The translations under genes were made by a program, and so were the position numbers. Below are positions 32,166-40,241 of a DNA stretch of 47,609 nt, piece by piece (the first letter of the stretch is position 1; each line of letters opens with the position of its first letter). The stretch covers positions 1 to 47,609 of the forward strand of contig CAMQJB010000015.1 of NCBI GenBank assembly GCA_947002045.1, read 5' to 3'. The notes under the pieces were generated by a model, which was given only the letters and a program-made list of their open reading frames with translations, searched no databases and was not told the origin of the DNA. Origin of the DNA: an uncultured Collinsella sp. GTDB lineage: Bacteria > Actinomycetota > Coriobacteriia > Coriobacteriales > Coriobacteriaceae.

Positions 32166-32200
32166 GGGCCACGACACCCCTATGGCGTCGCGGCCCTTTT
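32166..32200 (+). terminator. Terminator downstream of larE
   Basis: GGGCC-A-CGAC, loop, GTCG-C-GGCCC, then TTTTCC. It ends the larE intergenic cluster; 32201-32358 holds only a small GAACGG/CCGTTC hairpin. Confidence 0.75.
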
Positions 32201-32358
32201 CCTTGGAGAGGGATCGATTAGTTGAACGGGATGACCGTTCTAGTCTTCGAGTCCGCTATTGATGAGCTCCGCGATCTCAACGGGATCGGTGCTCGCGAGA
32301 GGCGGCGGTATACCCGATCGTCCTTGGTTGGCAGATACCAATCCCGTGGAAGTCTTCC

Positions 32359-33297
32359 TTACAACACAGACCTGACCGCAGCTTCGATACCGTCGGCGTC
32401 CAAACCGTACTTGTGCAGCAAATCGACCGCAGGGCCGGACTCGCCGTACACATCACGCACGCCGACGCGTCGAATCGGCACCGGATGCTGCTCCGCGAGC
32501 ACCGAAGCCACGGCCTCGCCAAGACCACCGATAATCGAATGTTCCTCGGCGGTGACCACGCGACCGGTCTTCTTGGCACTGGCAACCACCAGGCGCTCAT
32601 CAAGCGGCTTGATCGTGTGCATGTTGATGACCTCGGCGTCAATACCATCGGCAGCGAGCGCCTCGGCAGCCTCAAGTGCCTCGGCGACCATGAGGCCGCA
32701 TGCGACGATAGTCACATCGGACCCCTCGCGCACGACCACGCCGCGGCCAATCTTGAACTCATAGTCCTCGCGGTCGTTGATGACCGGCGTTGCCAGGCGG
32801 CCGAAACGCATGTAGACCGGACCCTCAAACTCATAGGCAGCGCGCACGCAAGCACGAGCCTCGATGTCATCGGCGGGAACGATCACCGTCATACCCGGGA
32901 TCGTGCGCATGAGCGCGATGTCCTCGCAGCACTGATGCGTGGCGCCGTCTTCGCCGACCGAGATGCCCGCATGCGTGGCGCCGATTTTGACGTTGAGGTG
33001 CGGATAGCCGATGGAATTACGAACTTGCTCGTACGCGCGGCCGGCGGCGAACATAGCAAAGGTGCTCGCAAAGGCAACGTGGCCCGTGGTCGCAATGCCG
33101 GCGGCAAGTCCCATCAAGTTGCTTTCGGCAATGCCGGCATCGTAGAAGCGCTCAGGGTACGCAGCCTTAAACTTACCGGTCTGCGTGGCGGCGGCCAAGT
33201 CGGCATCGAGAACCACAAAGTCATCGCGCTCATTGCCCAGCTCGACAAGTGCCTCGCCATAGCTAACGCGCGTGGCGACTTTCTTGACGTCTGCCAT
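32359..33297 (-). CDS. Transketolase, C-terminal subunit
   Basis: 312 residues, the half of a split transketolase carrying the pyrimidine-binding (Pyr) and C-terminal domains. Visible: FYDAGIAESNLMGLAAGIAT (the Glu that activates thiamine diphosphate), THAGISVGEDGATHQCCEDI, VYMRFGRLATPV and VTAEEHSIIGGLGEAVA. Transfers two-carbon ketol units between ketose and aldose phosphates together with the preceding gene product. Its ATG overlaps the stop of the N-terminal subunit gene (TAATG) with GGAGGAG upstream, so synthesis is coupled. Split transketolases also occur in apiose and sulfosugar pathways, so an unusual substrate is possible. Confidence 0.93.
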   Translation of the reverse strand: MADVKKVATRVSYGEALVELGNERDDFVVLDADLAAATQTGKFKAAYPERFYDAGIAESNLMGLAAGIATTGHVAFASTFAMFAAGRAYEQVRNSIGYPHLNVKIGATHAGISVGEDGATHQCCEDIALMRTIPGMTVIVPADDIEARACVRAAYEFEGPVYMRFGRLATPVINDREDYEFKIGRGVVVREGSDVTIVACGLMVAEALEAAEALAADGIDAEVINMHTIKPLDERLVVASAKKTGRVVTAEEHSIIGGLGEAVASVLAEQHPVPIRRVGVRDVYGESGPAVDLLHKYGLDADGIEAAVRSVL

Positions 33298-34130
33298 TAG
33301 AGCTCCTCCCCTGCTGCTGCTGCGAGCTCGGCCAGGGCCTGCTCAAACTGTTCATCGTTGGGTGCCTTGCCGTGCCAGCCCACCTGGTTTTCCATAAAGG
33401 AAACGCCCTTGCCCTTCACCGTCTCGGCGATAATGGCCACAGGCGAGGCGCTCACTTTGCGGGCCTCGGCAAAGGCGGCGGCAATCTGCGCCATGTCGTT
33501 ACCGTCGGCGAGCTCGATCACATGCCACTTAAAGGCGCGGAACTTGTCGGCAAGTGGCATAGCCGAGTTAACTTCGTCGATACTACCGTCAATTTGCAGG
33601 CCATTGTGATCGACGATAGCGACGAGGTTATCCAGGTCGTGGTTGCCGGCGAACATAGCCGCCTCCCACACCTGGCCTTCCTCGCACTCGCCGTCGCCTA
33701 ACAGCGTGTAGACGCGGTAATTGTCACCCCAGTGCTTTGCGGCAAGTGCCATTCCAACCGCGGCGGAGATACCCTGACCGAGCGATCCGGTAGACATGTC
33801 GACGCCCGGCGTGTCATTCATATTGGGATGACCCTGCAGGCGGCTGCCGATATGACGGAGCGTCTCGAGCTCCTCCTTGGGAAAAAACCCGCGCTCGGCG
33901 AGCACGGCATAGAGCGCCGGAGCGCAATGTCCCTTGGAGAGCACAAAGCGATCGCGCTCGGCGCGGCTCGGATTCGCCGGATCGACATCCATTTCCTCAA
34001 AGAAGAGGTAGGTCATAATGTCGGCGGCGCCAAGCGATCCGCCCGGATGCCCCGACTTGGCGGCGTGAACCGCAGTCACGACACCCTTCCTGACCTCATT
34101 GGCGACCTTCGCCAGTTCCTGGTTAGTCAT
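33297..34130 (-). CDS. Transketolase, N-terminal subunit
   Basis: 277 residues, the thiamine diphosphate PP domain. HAAKSGHPGGSLGAADIMTY and LSKGHCAPALYAVLAE are conserved His positions, and GDGECEEGQVWEAAMFAGNH followed by DLDNLVAIVDHNGLQIDG is the metal-diphosphate motif. ATG 34130 has AGAGGA seven bases upstream. It starts a two-gene unit. Between it and talC lie a terminator and a second dyad, CCCCGGC...GCCGGGG (34154-34182), just before the ribosome site that could influence translation. Confidence 0.94.
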   Translation of the reverse strand: MTNQELAKVANEVRKGVVTAVHAAKSGHPGGSLGAADIMTYLFFEEMDVDPANPSRAERDRFVLSKGHCAPALYAVLAERGFFPKEELETLRHIGSRLQGHPNMNDTPGVDMSTGSLGQGISAAVGMALAAKHWGDNYRVYTLLGDGECEEGQVWEAAMFAGNHDLDNLVAIVDHNGLQIDGSIDEVNSAMPLADKFRAFKWHVIELADGNDMAQIAAAFAEARKVSASPVAIIAETVKGKGVSFMENQVGWHGKAPNDEQFEQALAELAAAAGEEL

Positions 34131-34326
34131 ACGAATTCCTCTCTTGAGAACAACCCCGGCGCTGGATAATGCGATGCCGGGGCAATTCACTCGTTTAAGG
34201 CGGCGCATTCATTCTGAATCGCCTTCTGGTCCATATACGTGTGGGCGATACCCACGGTACAGACGGCACCGCCTGCGATCCTCATTTTTCAGATGGCGTG
34301 CCAGACGGAAATTTCACCCTAAAACA
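34131..34326 (-). other. Leader of the split transketolase genes
   Basis: No gene is seen. Contains the hairpin CCCCGGC...GCCGGGG (34154-34182), and on the plus strand GTCCATATACG (about 34230), a weak match to the GTCCGTAYATT motif seen at the other promoters of this locus. No clear -35/-10 pair. Confidence 0.3.
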
Positions 34327-34374
34327 CAAAAGCCCCAAGTCAACAAAAGCTAGGAGCCTTTGCCAACTTGGGGC
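34327..34374 (-). terminator. Terminator of talC
   Basis: On the minus strand GCCCCAAGT, an A/G-rich loop, ACTTGGGGC and then TTTTGTGTTTT. Confidence 0.75.
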
Positions 34375-34455
34375 ATTACGAGTCGCCGCCGTACAGGCAA
34401 CGACGACCCTTACTCCTTCTGCCATCAACCGATATGGACGAATCGGCTTGTCCGG

Positions 34456-35160
34456 TTACGGCAGGATGTGGAATCCAAGCGTTTCGATATCACGCGCGAA
34501 ACCCTTAACGGTGTCGAGCGAATACTCCATGAGGTCCTTACCGACGTTCTTGCGCTTGGCCAGAATGCCGTTGGGAACCGTAATGATCTGGCACCCCACG
34601 GACTCGGCCTGATAGATATTCAGCAGCTCACGGGTAGATGCCCAGAGCACCTCACACTGCGGCTTTGCCGCGGCCTTTTTGACAGACTCAGCCATCAACG
34701 GCAGCGGATCAACGCCGGTATCGGCAATACGGCCGGCGAAGATAGAGATGATAGACGGCGTCTCAGCGGAGACAGCGTCCACAAACTCATCGACCTGCTC
34801 GGGAGTAAAGATCGTCGTAACGTTTACCTTAATGCCGTCAGCGGAAAGACGTTTAACGAGCGCCGCGGTCGACTCACCCTTGGTATTGAGTGCGGGAATC
34901 TTGACATACACATTGTCAGCCCAAGTCGCAATCTCGCGAGCCTCGGCCTCCATACCCGCCTCATCGTCCGCAAAGACCTCAAACGAAACCGAGACATCGG
35001 TGATGTGCTCGAGCACGGTCTTGGCAAACTCGCGATAATCGGTCACGCCACCCGCCTTCATAAGCGATGGATTAGTCGTAAAGCCCTGAACGTTACCGTT
35101 CTCGGCCATGTCGAGCATGCCCTCGAGATTGGCACCGTCGGCAAATACCTTGATTGCCAT
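34456..35160 (-). CDS. TalC/FSA-type transaldolase-like aldolase
   Basis: 234 residues, the short transaldolase family that includes fructose-6-phosphate aldolase. The active lysine is in ADNVYVKIPALNTKG; GFTTNPSLMKAGG, IKVNVTTIFTPEQ and IIRVPNGILAK-like IITVPNGILAKRK are family motifs. Such enzymes either cleave fructose-6-phosphate to dihydroxyacetone and glyceraldehyde-3-phosphate or act as transaldolases; sequence alone does not decide here. AAGGAG lies seven bases before ATG 35160. A GTCCGTACATT motif 30-40 bp upstream suggests control by the adjacent GntR. Confidence 0.9.
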   Translation of the reverse strand: MAIKVFADGANLEGMLDMAENGNVQGFTTNPSLMKAGGVTDYREFAKTVLEHITDVSVSFEVFADDEAGMEAEAREIATWADNVYVKIPALNTKGESTAALVKRLSADGIKVNVTTIFTPEQVDEFVDAVSAETPSIISIFAGRIADTGVDPLPLMAESVKKAAAKPQCEVLWASTRELLNIYQAESVGCQIITVPNGILAKRKNVGKDLMEYSLDTVKGFARDIETLGFHILP

Positions 35161-35191
35161 AATGTACTCCTTACATACATGATGATATAGA

Positions 35192-35202
35192 AATGTACGG
35201 AC
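35192..35202 (-). promoter_or_regulatory. Candidate GntR operator upstream of talC
   Basis: Minus strand GTCCGTACATT, nearly the same as GTCCGTATATT at 41192-41202 upstream of the PTS operon. On the same strand it continues TCTATATCATC. Confidence 0.4.
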
Positions 35203-35252
35203 TGAATTGTTTGTCAAAAGTGCCGCCGCGTCAGAGCGGGACGGAGAACTCC

Positions 35253-35990
35253 TTAATCGAGTTCGATCTCGAGGTGATAGAGGTCGGCGCGGTAGAACGA
35301 CTCCACATACTCACGGGGCACATTCTGCTGGTCATGAGAAACCCTCGTAATGTTAAGCAACGGAGCACCGGCACTGATGCCCAAAAGCTCGGCCTGCTCG
35401 TCGGTAGCAACGCAAGCTCCAATCTTTTGGCTCACACGGCTCCAGCGAATATCGCACGAGTTATTGAGATAAGAGCGAAGCGATTCCTTGGAAAAGTCGC
35501 GCTCCGCAATATGCGGAACATAACCGTCTTCGTAATAAATCGTCTCCAGATAGAATGAGCGATCGCCCGACACGCGCACACGGCGAAGGCAAAAGGCCTT
35601 TGTGCCCTCAGCCAAGCCCAGCTCGTGGGCAACGTGCTGAGGCATGGTTACAACGCCAGACTCAATCAAACGTTTTTGAGGCACTGCAAACTCGTCCACA
35701 TTCTTTTTGATATAGCTCGAGACACGCTTAGGCGAGCTAAGTGGCACGTTGGCAATAACCTCGGATCCGCGGCCGCGCTTCTTCTCAATCAAGCCATTAT
35801 TAGAAAGCAGCTCCATCGCTTTGCGCGCCGTTGCACGCGAAACGTCATAGCGCTTCATAAGATCGCTTTCGGAGGGAATGTAATCGCCAATCTTGTAGGC
35901 ACCGCTCGTAATTCCCTGGAACAAGATATCGTACAGCTGAGAGTACAGCTGTTCCTTGCCGCTAAAATCGAGCTCAGACGTATCGGTCAT
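35253..35990 (-). CDS. GntR family regulator, HutC/UTRA type
   Basis: 245 residues. Winged helix: YKIGDYIPSESDLMKRYDVS, RATARKAMELLSNNGLIEKK and RGRGSEVIA. The UTRA effector domain (about 85-240) shows CLRRVRVSGDRSFYLETIYY and GAPLLNITRVSHDQQNVPRE, typical of sugar-phosphate-sensing members. It sits inside the sugar locus and is its obvious regulator. Ribosome site GGGGAGGG abuts two ATG codons; ATG 35990 has the better spacing. A perfect TTAACA-AA-TGTTAA dyad at 36046-36059 lies in its own promoter region. Confidence 0.9.
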   Translation of the reverse strand: MTDTSELDFSGKEQLYSQLYDILFQGITSGAYKIGDYIPSESDLMKRYDVSRATARKAMELLSNNGLIEKKRGRGSEVIANVPLSSPKRVSSYIKKNVDEFAVPQKRLIESGVVTMPQHVAHELGLAEGTKAFCLRRVRVSGDRSFYLETIYYEDGYVPHIAERDFSKESLRSYLNNSCDIRWSRVSQKIGACVATDEQAELLGISAGAPLLNITRVSHDQQNVPREYVESFYRADLYHLEIELD

Positions 35991-36045
35991 CATCCCTCCC
36001 CTATCTGGACTAATTCTCTAAATCCTTGATATCAGGTGCTGTCTT

Positions 36046-36059
36046 TTAACAAATGTTAA
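36046..36059. promoter_or_regulatory. Dyad in the gntR promoter region
   Basis: TTAACAAATGTTAA, a perfect dyad. On the minus strand TTGAGA and GTTAAA around it are 17 bases apart and could be the promoter. Confidence 0.4.
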
Positions 36060-36148
36060 CTGCATAATCTCAAAAGACACACATCGATAACGCTGCCCGC
36101 GTATATTCCACTCCAGCCGAGCATACTCCACCGACTCACCACCATCTT

Positions 36149-36176
36149 GGGGCATTCTTTATGCAAAGAATGCCCC
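36149..36176 (-). terminator. Hairpin ending the PTS-kinase/aldolase unit
   Basis: GGGGCATTCTTT and AAAGAATGCCCC form a perfect 12-bp stem with a 4-base loop, ten bases after the stop of the kinase-DeoC gene. No T run beyond the stem. Confidence 0.65.
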
Positions 36177-36185
36177 GGACTGCCT

Positions 36186-37490
36186 CTAGCGCGCGCCGAA
36201 AAGCTTGCGCGGGCTGGCACTCGCGCCGATACGATCGGCACCGGCGCCGGACATAAGTGCAAGATCTTCTTTCGTGCGAACGCCGCCCGATGCCTTGACC
36301 TTTACACGGCCGCCCAACTCTTGAGCAAACAGATAGACATCCTCAACCTGGGCACCAGCCGTACCAAAGCCCGTAGACGTCTTAATAAAGTCTGCGCCGG
36401 CAGCCTCGACGGCATGACAGATCGGCTTTTTGGTTTCCTGCGCCAAATAGCACGTTTCGACAATGACCTTGAGCGTCGCATTGGGCACGGCCTCGCGCAC
36501 GGCTCGAATATCGTCCTCGATGGCCTGGTAATCGCGGGCTTTGACCATGCCCTGGTCAATCACCATGTCGATTTCGGAGGCACCGTTGGCGTAGGCATCG
36601 GCCGCTTCGGCCGCTTTCGCAGCGCTCGTCATATAGCCAAGAGGAAAAGCGATGACCGTGGTGAGCGCAAGGTCGGGATAGGCCTTGTGAGCACGGGCGA
36701 TATACGAAGGCGGGATACATGCGCTGGCACAACCGTACTCGAATGCCTCGGCGCAAACGGCATCAATCTGATCCCAGGTCGCCGTCGGCTTAAGCAATGT
36801 GTAGTCAATGCGCGAGCAGAGGTCCTCATCGGTTAACTCTGCCCCCGCCTTGGCGGCAATGGCGGCAACCGACGAAGGATCGTCCAGATACTCATCGACC
36901 TTGGCCAAAAAGCCCGGATAGTCAACGGTATCGACATTGGTCACGTCAAGCTCAATGGTATGACCCAGCTCAAACGTATCATAGCCGCGGTTTTTGATGC
37001 GGTCGACAAGGATATCCAAATCGACCAGGTCGTCGCCCTTGCTACGATCTTCGAGCACATCGCCCTTGTGATAATGCGTCACAATGTGCGCAAGATGACG
37101 CGTCGGCTTAAGATCGCGAGCACGGTAGCGCTTGCTGATCATAACGGGATCGGCGACAAGACGAATCGTGAGCACACGGTAGCCGTGCTTGTCTGCCAGC
37201 TCGGCAAGCTTGTCGTGCTGCTTGGCGGAAAACGGATAATCGCACATAATCTGCGGCCCATCCGCCATGGTGACATCGAGGCGACGGAACCACTCCTGAA
37301 GAGCGTTCGCATCAACCTGCGCCTTTTCCTCGGCATTGTTAAAGCCGTACGTATCCCAATACTCTTCTTTAACGTCGTCAAGCGAGACGCTCAAAAAGCT
37401 CTCGGATGTATGGCGAGCCTTGATGCGATCTGCCAAATCGGTTTTGCCCGTAGCCGGAGGTCCGGCAAGCAAAATCAGCGTCTTTTCCAT
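36186..37490 (-). CDS. P-loop kinase fused to deoxyribose-phosphate aldolase
   Basis: 434 residues in one frame. Residues 1-200 are a P-loop kinase-like domain: Walker A G10PPATGKT17, SVSLDDVKEEYWDTYG with likely base Asp, IMCDYPFSAKQHDKLAELAD, and a lid-like ISKRYRARDLKPTRHLAH (AAA_33/zeta-toxin-like group). Residues 224-434 are DeoC: IDYTLLKPTATWDQI, D308 in ASEIDMVI, the Schiff-base lysine K370 in GADFIKTSTGFGTAGA and K399 in VKVKASGGVRT. DeoC splits deoxyribose-5-phosphate into acetaldehyde and glyceraldehyde-3-phosphate. The kinase could make the aldolase's substrate by phosphorylating a sugar, but that is inference. AGAAGGG precedes ATG 37490. Member of the PTS operon, 26 bp after the helical-repeat gene. 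Confidence 0.88.
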   Translation of the reverse strand: MEKTLILLAGPPATGKTDLADRIKARHTSESFLSVSLDDVKEEYWDTYGFNNAEEKAQVDANALQEWFRRLDVTMADGPQIMCDYPFSAKQHDKLAELADKHGYRVLTIRLVADPVMISKRYRARDLKPTRHLAHIVTHYHKGDVLEDRSKGDDLVDLDILVDRIKNRGYDTFELGHTIELDVTNVDTVDYPGFLAKVDEYLDDPSSVAAIAAKAGAELTDEDLCSRIDYTLLKPTATWDQIDAVCAEAFEYGCASACIPPSYIARAHKAYPDLALTTVIAFPLGYMTSAAKAAEAADAYANGASEIDMVIDQGMVKARDYQAIEDDIRAVREAVPNATLKVIVETCYLAQETKKPICHAVEAAGADFIKTSTGFGTAGAQVEDVYLFAQELGGRVKVKASGGVRTKEDLALMSGAGADRIGASASPRKLFGAR

Positions 37491-37516
37491 GCTAGGAAAC
37501 CCTTCTTACTACCCGA

Positions 37517-37909
37517 TTATTTGCCACGAAGCTGGTCTTTGGAGATAGCAAGCATCTCGGTAACCTTGTCCATGTAATACTTGATAGCCTCATCGTCTTT
37601 CGCTTCGGCGGCAGCCGCACGCTTCTTGTTGTACAGCTTGACCAGTGCCGCAGACGCCTTGCCCATCGTGCGATTGACTTCCAGGCTTTGCTCGTATGCC
37701 TCAACGGCCTCGTCGACCATGTTGGCATCGGCATAAAGCTTGCCAATCTCGTTTAGAACGTTTGCGGCAGCGACGCCCTCCTTGCCCTCGAGCTCGGAAC
37801 GCTTTGCCTTAACGGCGTCGAGAACGGCATCTCGATCGAGAACGGGTGCGGTCTCGGCTGCAGCGGAGGCCACCTTCTCCTTTTTCTTGCCAAATCCAAA
37901 CAAACCCAT
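37517..37909 (-). CDS. Small helical-repeat (TPR-like) protein
   Basis: 130 residues. Starts MGLFGFGKKKEKV, then an Ala-rich linker and helical pairs with TPR-like spacing: AAANVLNEIGKLYADANMVD and EAVEAYEQSLEVNRTMGKAS. No signal peptide. It probably acts as a protein-binding adaptor; nothing shows its partner, though its place between the PTS IIC and the kinase-aldolase fusion suggests one of these. AGTGGAGG precedes ATG 37909. Confidence 0.75.
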   Translation of the reverse strand: MGLFGFGKKKEKVASAAAETAPVLDRDAVLDAVKAKRSELEGKEGVAAANVLNEIGKLYADANMVDEAVEAYEQSLEVNRTMGKASAALVKLYNKKRAAAAEAKDDEAIKYYMDKVTEMLAISKDQLRGK

Positions 37910-37939
37910 TGGAAACCTCCACTAGCAGTAATAAACGAA

Positions 37940-37983
37940 GGGGGTTGTTCCCCTGCCGGGGACCAGGCACAGGAACAACCCCC
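37940..37983 (-). terminator. Intra-operon hairpin, possible attenuator
   Basis: GGGGGTTGTTCC (37940-37951) and GGAACAACCCCC (37972-37983) are exact complements around a loop that itself can pair CCCCGG/CCGGGG-like. Minus-strand sequence after it is TTCGTTTATT. It lies between the IIC gene and the helical-repeat gene and could lower downstream expression or stabilise the PTS mRNA end. Confidence 0.6.
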
Positions 37984-38025
37984 ATAAAGAAAGACTTGGA
38001 CCTTCGTCAGGCGCTACAAGAATCC

Positions 38026-39333
38026 TTATGCGATACCAAAGACGCTGAGGATGGACTTAATGGCCATGAAGAAGAAGCCGGTGACGACGGTGTCGACGTC
38101 GGTGCAGGTCATGTTCACGAAGCCAATCTGAGCGAGCATCGGGGACAGGAGCGCAGGCAGGATCATGATGAAGATGCCGTGGAAGATGCAGCCGATGATG
38201 GCGCCGCGACGACCGTCGATGGCGTTACCGAAGACACCAGCAGTGCCGCCGGCAAAGAAGTTGGACATAACGCCGGGGATAACGAGGGTGCCCATGAGGC
38301 CGGTGATAGCCATGCCGATCAGCGAGCCAAGCGTGGTGAACACAAAGCCGAAGATAACGGCGTTAGGGGCATAGGTGAACAGGACGGGGCAGTCCAGAGC
38401 GGGGCGCGCATCGGGGACGAGCTTCATCGAGATGCCCTGGAAGGCGGGGACGAGCTCGGCGAGCAGCAGGCGGACGCCGGCGAGCAGGACGTACAGACCG
38501 ACGACGAACTGCATGGCCTGGAGGAAAGCGTAGACCATGAAGTTGGTGGCGCCGCAGTAGTCAGCAGCAGCAGCGGGACCAGCGAAAGCAGCGACGACCA
38601 GGTAGAAAACGATCATGACCAGGCCGACAGCAGCGTAGGTATCCTGGAGGAAGGACAGGGACTGCGGAATCTCGAGGTCCTCGGTGGACTTGGACTCCTT
38701 GCCGCCAGCGAGCTTCTTGGTGATGCTTGCGATAAGGGCGGTGAACATATAGCCAAAGGTGCAGAAGTGACCCAGGGCGATGTCATCGGACTCGGTGATC
38801 TTGCGGACAACGGGCTGAGCGAAGGCAGGCATGAGGGTAGCGAAGGCGCCACCGACGATGGAGCTGACGACGATCAGGGGGATACCGCGCAGACCGCAGA
38901 AGAAGGCGAACACGACGCAGAGCGTGGACTCCCACAGAAGGGCCTGGCCAGTCAGGAACACATACTTAAACTTGGTGAAACGAGCGAGAATGATGTTCAC
39001 CACGAAGATGCCAGCGAGGCAGATGGCGATCTCGGAGCCAAGGCCGAGGTCGGTCATTGCCTGACCGTTGATGCCCTCGATGGAAGCGACGACGGCGGTC
39101 ATGCCGTTGAAGCCGAAGGCGGAGTTGAACATATCGCCAAAGTAGGCAAGAGAGCCCTGCATGACGCTCGAGCCGGCAGCCAGAACAAGGAAGCCGAGCA
39201 TCGTCTTAAACGTGCCGAGCAACACATCGTTGGCCGACTTCTTCTGAAGCACAAGGCCCAGGCAGGCGACGAGACCGATAACAACGGCGGCCTGCGTCAG
39301 GATGTTATTGATAATAAACTCAAGAACAGCCAT
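38026..39333 (-). CDS. PTS IIC permease, ascorbate (UlaA/SgaT) family
   Basis: 435 residues, about eleven membrane segments. Family marks: NILTQAAVVIGLVACLGLVL, VLLGTFKTMLGFLVLAAGSS, IILARFTKFKYVFLTGQALL and GRRGAIIGCIFHGIFIMILP. It carries the sugar across the membrane while IIB phosphorylates it. The family takes L-ascorbate in E. coli but paralogues serve other polyols and pentoses; the aldolase/transketolase neighbours argue against plain ascorbate use, since no UlaG lactonase or UlaD-F genes are present. ATG 39333 has GGGGTG eight bases upstream; GTG 39342 overlaps that site. Confidence 0.9.
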   Translation of the reverse strand: MAVLEFIINNILTQAAVVIGLVACLGLVLQKKSANDVLLGTFKTMLGFLVLAAGSSVMQGSLAYFGDMFNSAFGFNGMTAVVASIEGINGQAMTDLGLGSEIAICLAGIFVVNIILARFTKFKYVFLTGQALLWESTLCVVFAFFCGLRGIPLIVVSSIVGGAFATLMPAFAQPVVRKITESDDIALGHFCTFGYMFTALIASITKKLAGGKESKSTEDLEIPQSLSFLQDTYAAVGLVMIVFYLVVAAFAGPAAAADYCGATNFMVYAFLQAMQFVVGLYVLLAGVRLLLAELVPAFQGISMKLVPDARPALDCPVLFTYAPNAVIFGFVFTTLGSLIGMAITGLMGTLVIPGVMSNFFAGGTAGVFGNAIDGRRGAIIGCIFHGIFIMILPALLSPMLAQIGFVNMTCTDVDTVVTGFFFMAIKSILSVFGIA

Positions 39334-39387
39334 GTTGTACACCCCTTTTTCTCATGTACATTTCTATCAATCTAGGCGAAGAGGCCC

Positions 39388-39693
39388 TTACTCTAGGACG
39401 CCCATCTCCTTGAGCACCGGGGTCAGCTTTTCCTCGATTTCCTTCTTATCGACAAGACGCTTGAGGAACACGCAGGGAAGACCGGTGTTGTAGCTTTCGA
39501 TCTGCGTCTTGAAGTTCTCGGCAGCGACGATCATGTCGAAGCCCTTAGAGGCGCCCGCGGCGCTGGAAACGCTGTCGTGGTCCATCTTGCACTGGACCCC
39601 GAGCTTCTTCATGACCTGCTCAATAGCCATCTGGCAGGCAAAGCTGCTTCCAAGACCATTGCCGCAGCAGCACAAAATCTTGACCATGTTCAT
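39388..39693 (-). CDS. PTS IIB component, UlaB/lactose-cellobiose-like
   Basis: 101 residues. MVKILCCCGNGLGSSFACQM places the phosphorylated Cys directly before GNGLGSS, the P-loop of the IIB family; FDMIVAAENFKTQIESY follows. Cytosolic phosphocarrier between IIA and the sugar bound in IIC. ATG 39693 or ATG 39687 are both possible; AAAGGAAAGGA precedes them. 54 bp before the IIC gene in a common operon. Confidence 0.9.
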   Translation of the reverse strand: MNMVKILCCCGNGLGSSFACQMAIEQVMKKLGVQCKMDHDSVSSAAGASKGFDMIVAAENFKTQIESYNTGLPCVFLKRLVDKKEIEEKLTPVLKEMGVLE

Positions 39694-39776
39694 TTCCTTT
39701 CCTTTGGGGGCGCGTGCCCCACCTCGGGGTAGATGCGGGCAAACACATAGGCTCGCCCGCACCAAGCGACACTGTT

Positions 39777-40226
39777 TTATGCCGCCGCACCCGTAAATGC
39801 CTGATAAATCTCGTCGGCATCATCAGAAGCGACGATCTGCGCAATCTTGTCCTCATCCATAAAGATGCCAGCAAGTACCTGCATAGCCTCAATATGTGAA
39901 TTGGAATCCTCTGCCGCAAGTGCGACCAAAAGACGAACATCGAAGCTGTCTTCCGAGAACCTAACGGGCTTCTTCAGAACCGTCACGGCAAGCTGACCTT
40001 TAATGCAGCCATCCTCGGGGCGACCGTGAATCAGCGCGACGTCTTCGGTGAGCACATAGTAGGGACCCATCTCGTTGGTGGCGCGGATAATCTCATCCGC
40101 ATAGCGATCCTCGACGTAACCGCCCTCGTTGAGCGGGGCGATGGCGAGCTTGATCGCGTCCTGCCAGGAATCGACAGAATCGGCAAGGCGAACGTTTTCG
40201 CGCTTGAGCATCTCCGTAATCTGCAT
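39777..40226 (-). CDS. PTS IIA component (PTS_EIIA_2, UlaC-like)
   Basis: 149 residues. YYVLTEDVALIHGRPEDGCI carries the phosphorylatable His of the mannitol/ascorbate IIA family, followed by KGQLAVTVLKKPVRF. Receives phosphate from HPr and passes it to IIB. GAGGCG lies before ATG 40226. Genes for HPr and enzyme I are not in the window. Confidence 0.92.
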   Translation of the reverse strand: MQITEMLKRENVRLADSVDSWQDAIKLAIAPLNEGGYVEDRYADEIIRATNEMGPYYVLTEDVALIHGRPEDGCIKGQLAVTVLKKPVRFSEDSFDVRLLVALAAEDSNSHIEAMQVLAGIFMDEDKIAQIVASDDADEIYQAFTGAAA

Positions 40227-40241
40227 CGGTGCGCCTCGTCC

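Noticed and set aside
32235..32358. Minus-strand open stretch after the transketolase C gene ending in DPVEIAELINSGLED
   Set aside because: It reads like the tail of a protein, but has no start codon and no recognised domain. Perhaps a gene remnant; too short to call.
37846..39375. Plus-strand open frame of 509 codons opposite the PTS IIC gene
   Set aside because: Highly acidic shadow (Glu/Asp/Gly) of a membrane protein gene; no ribosome site and no domain.
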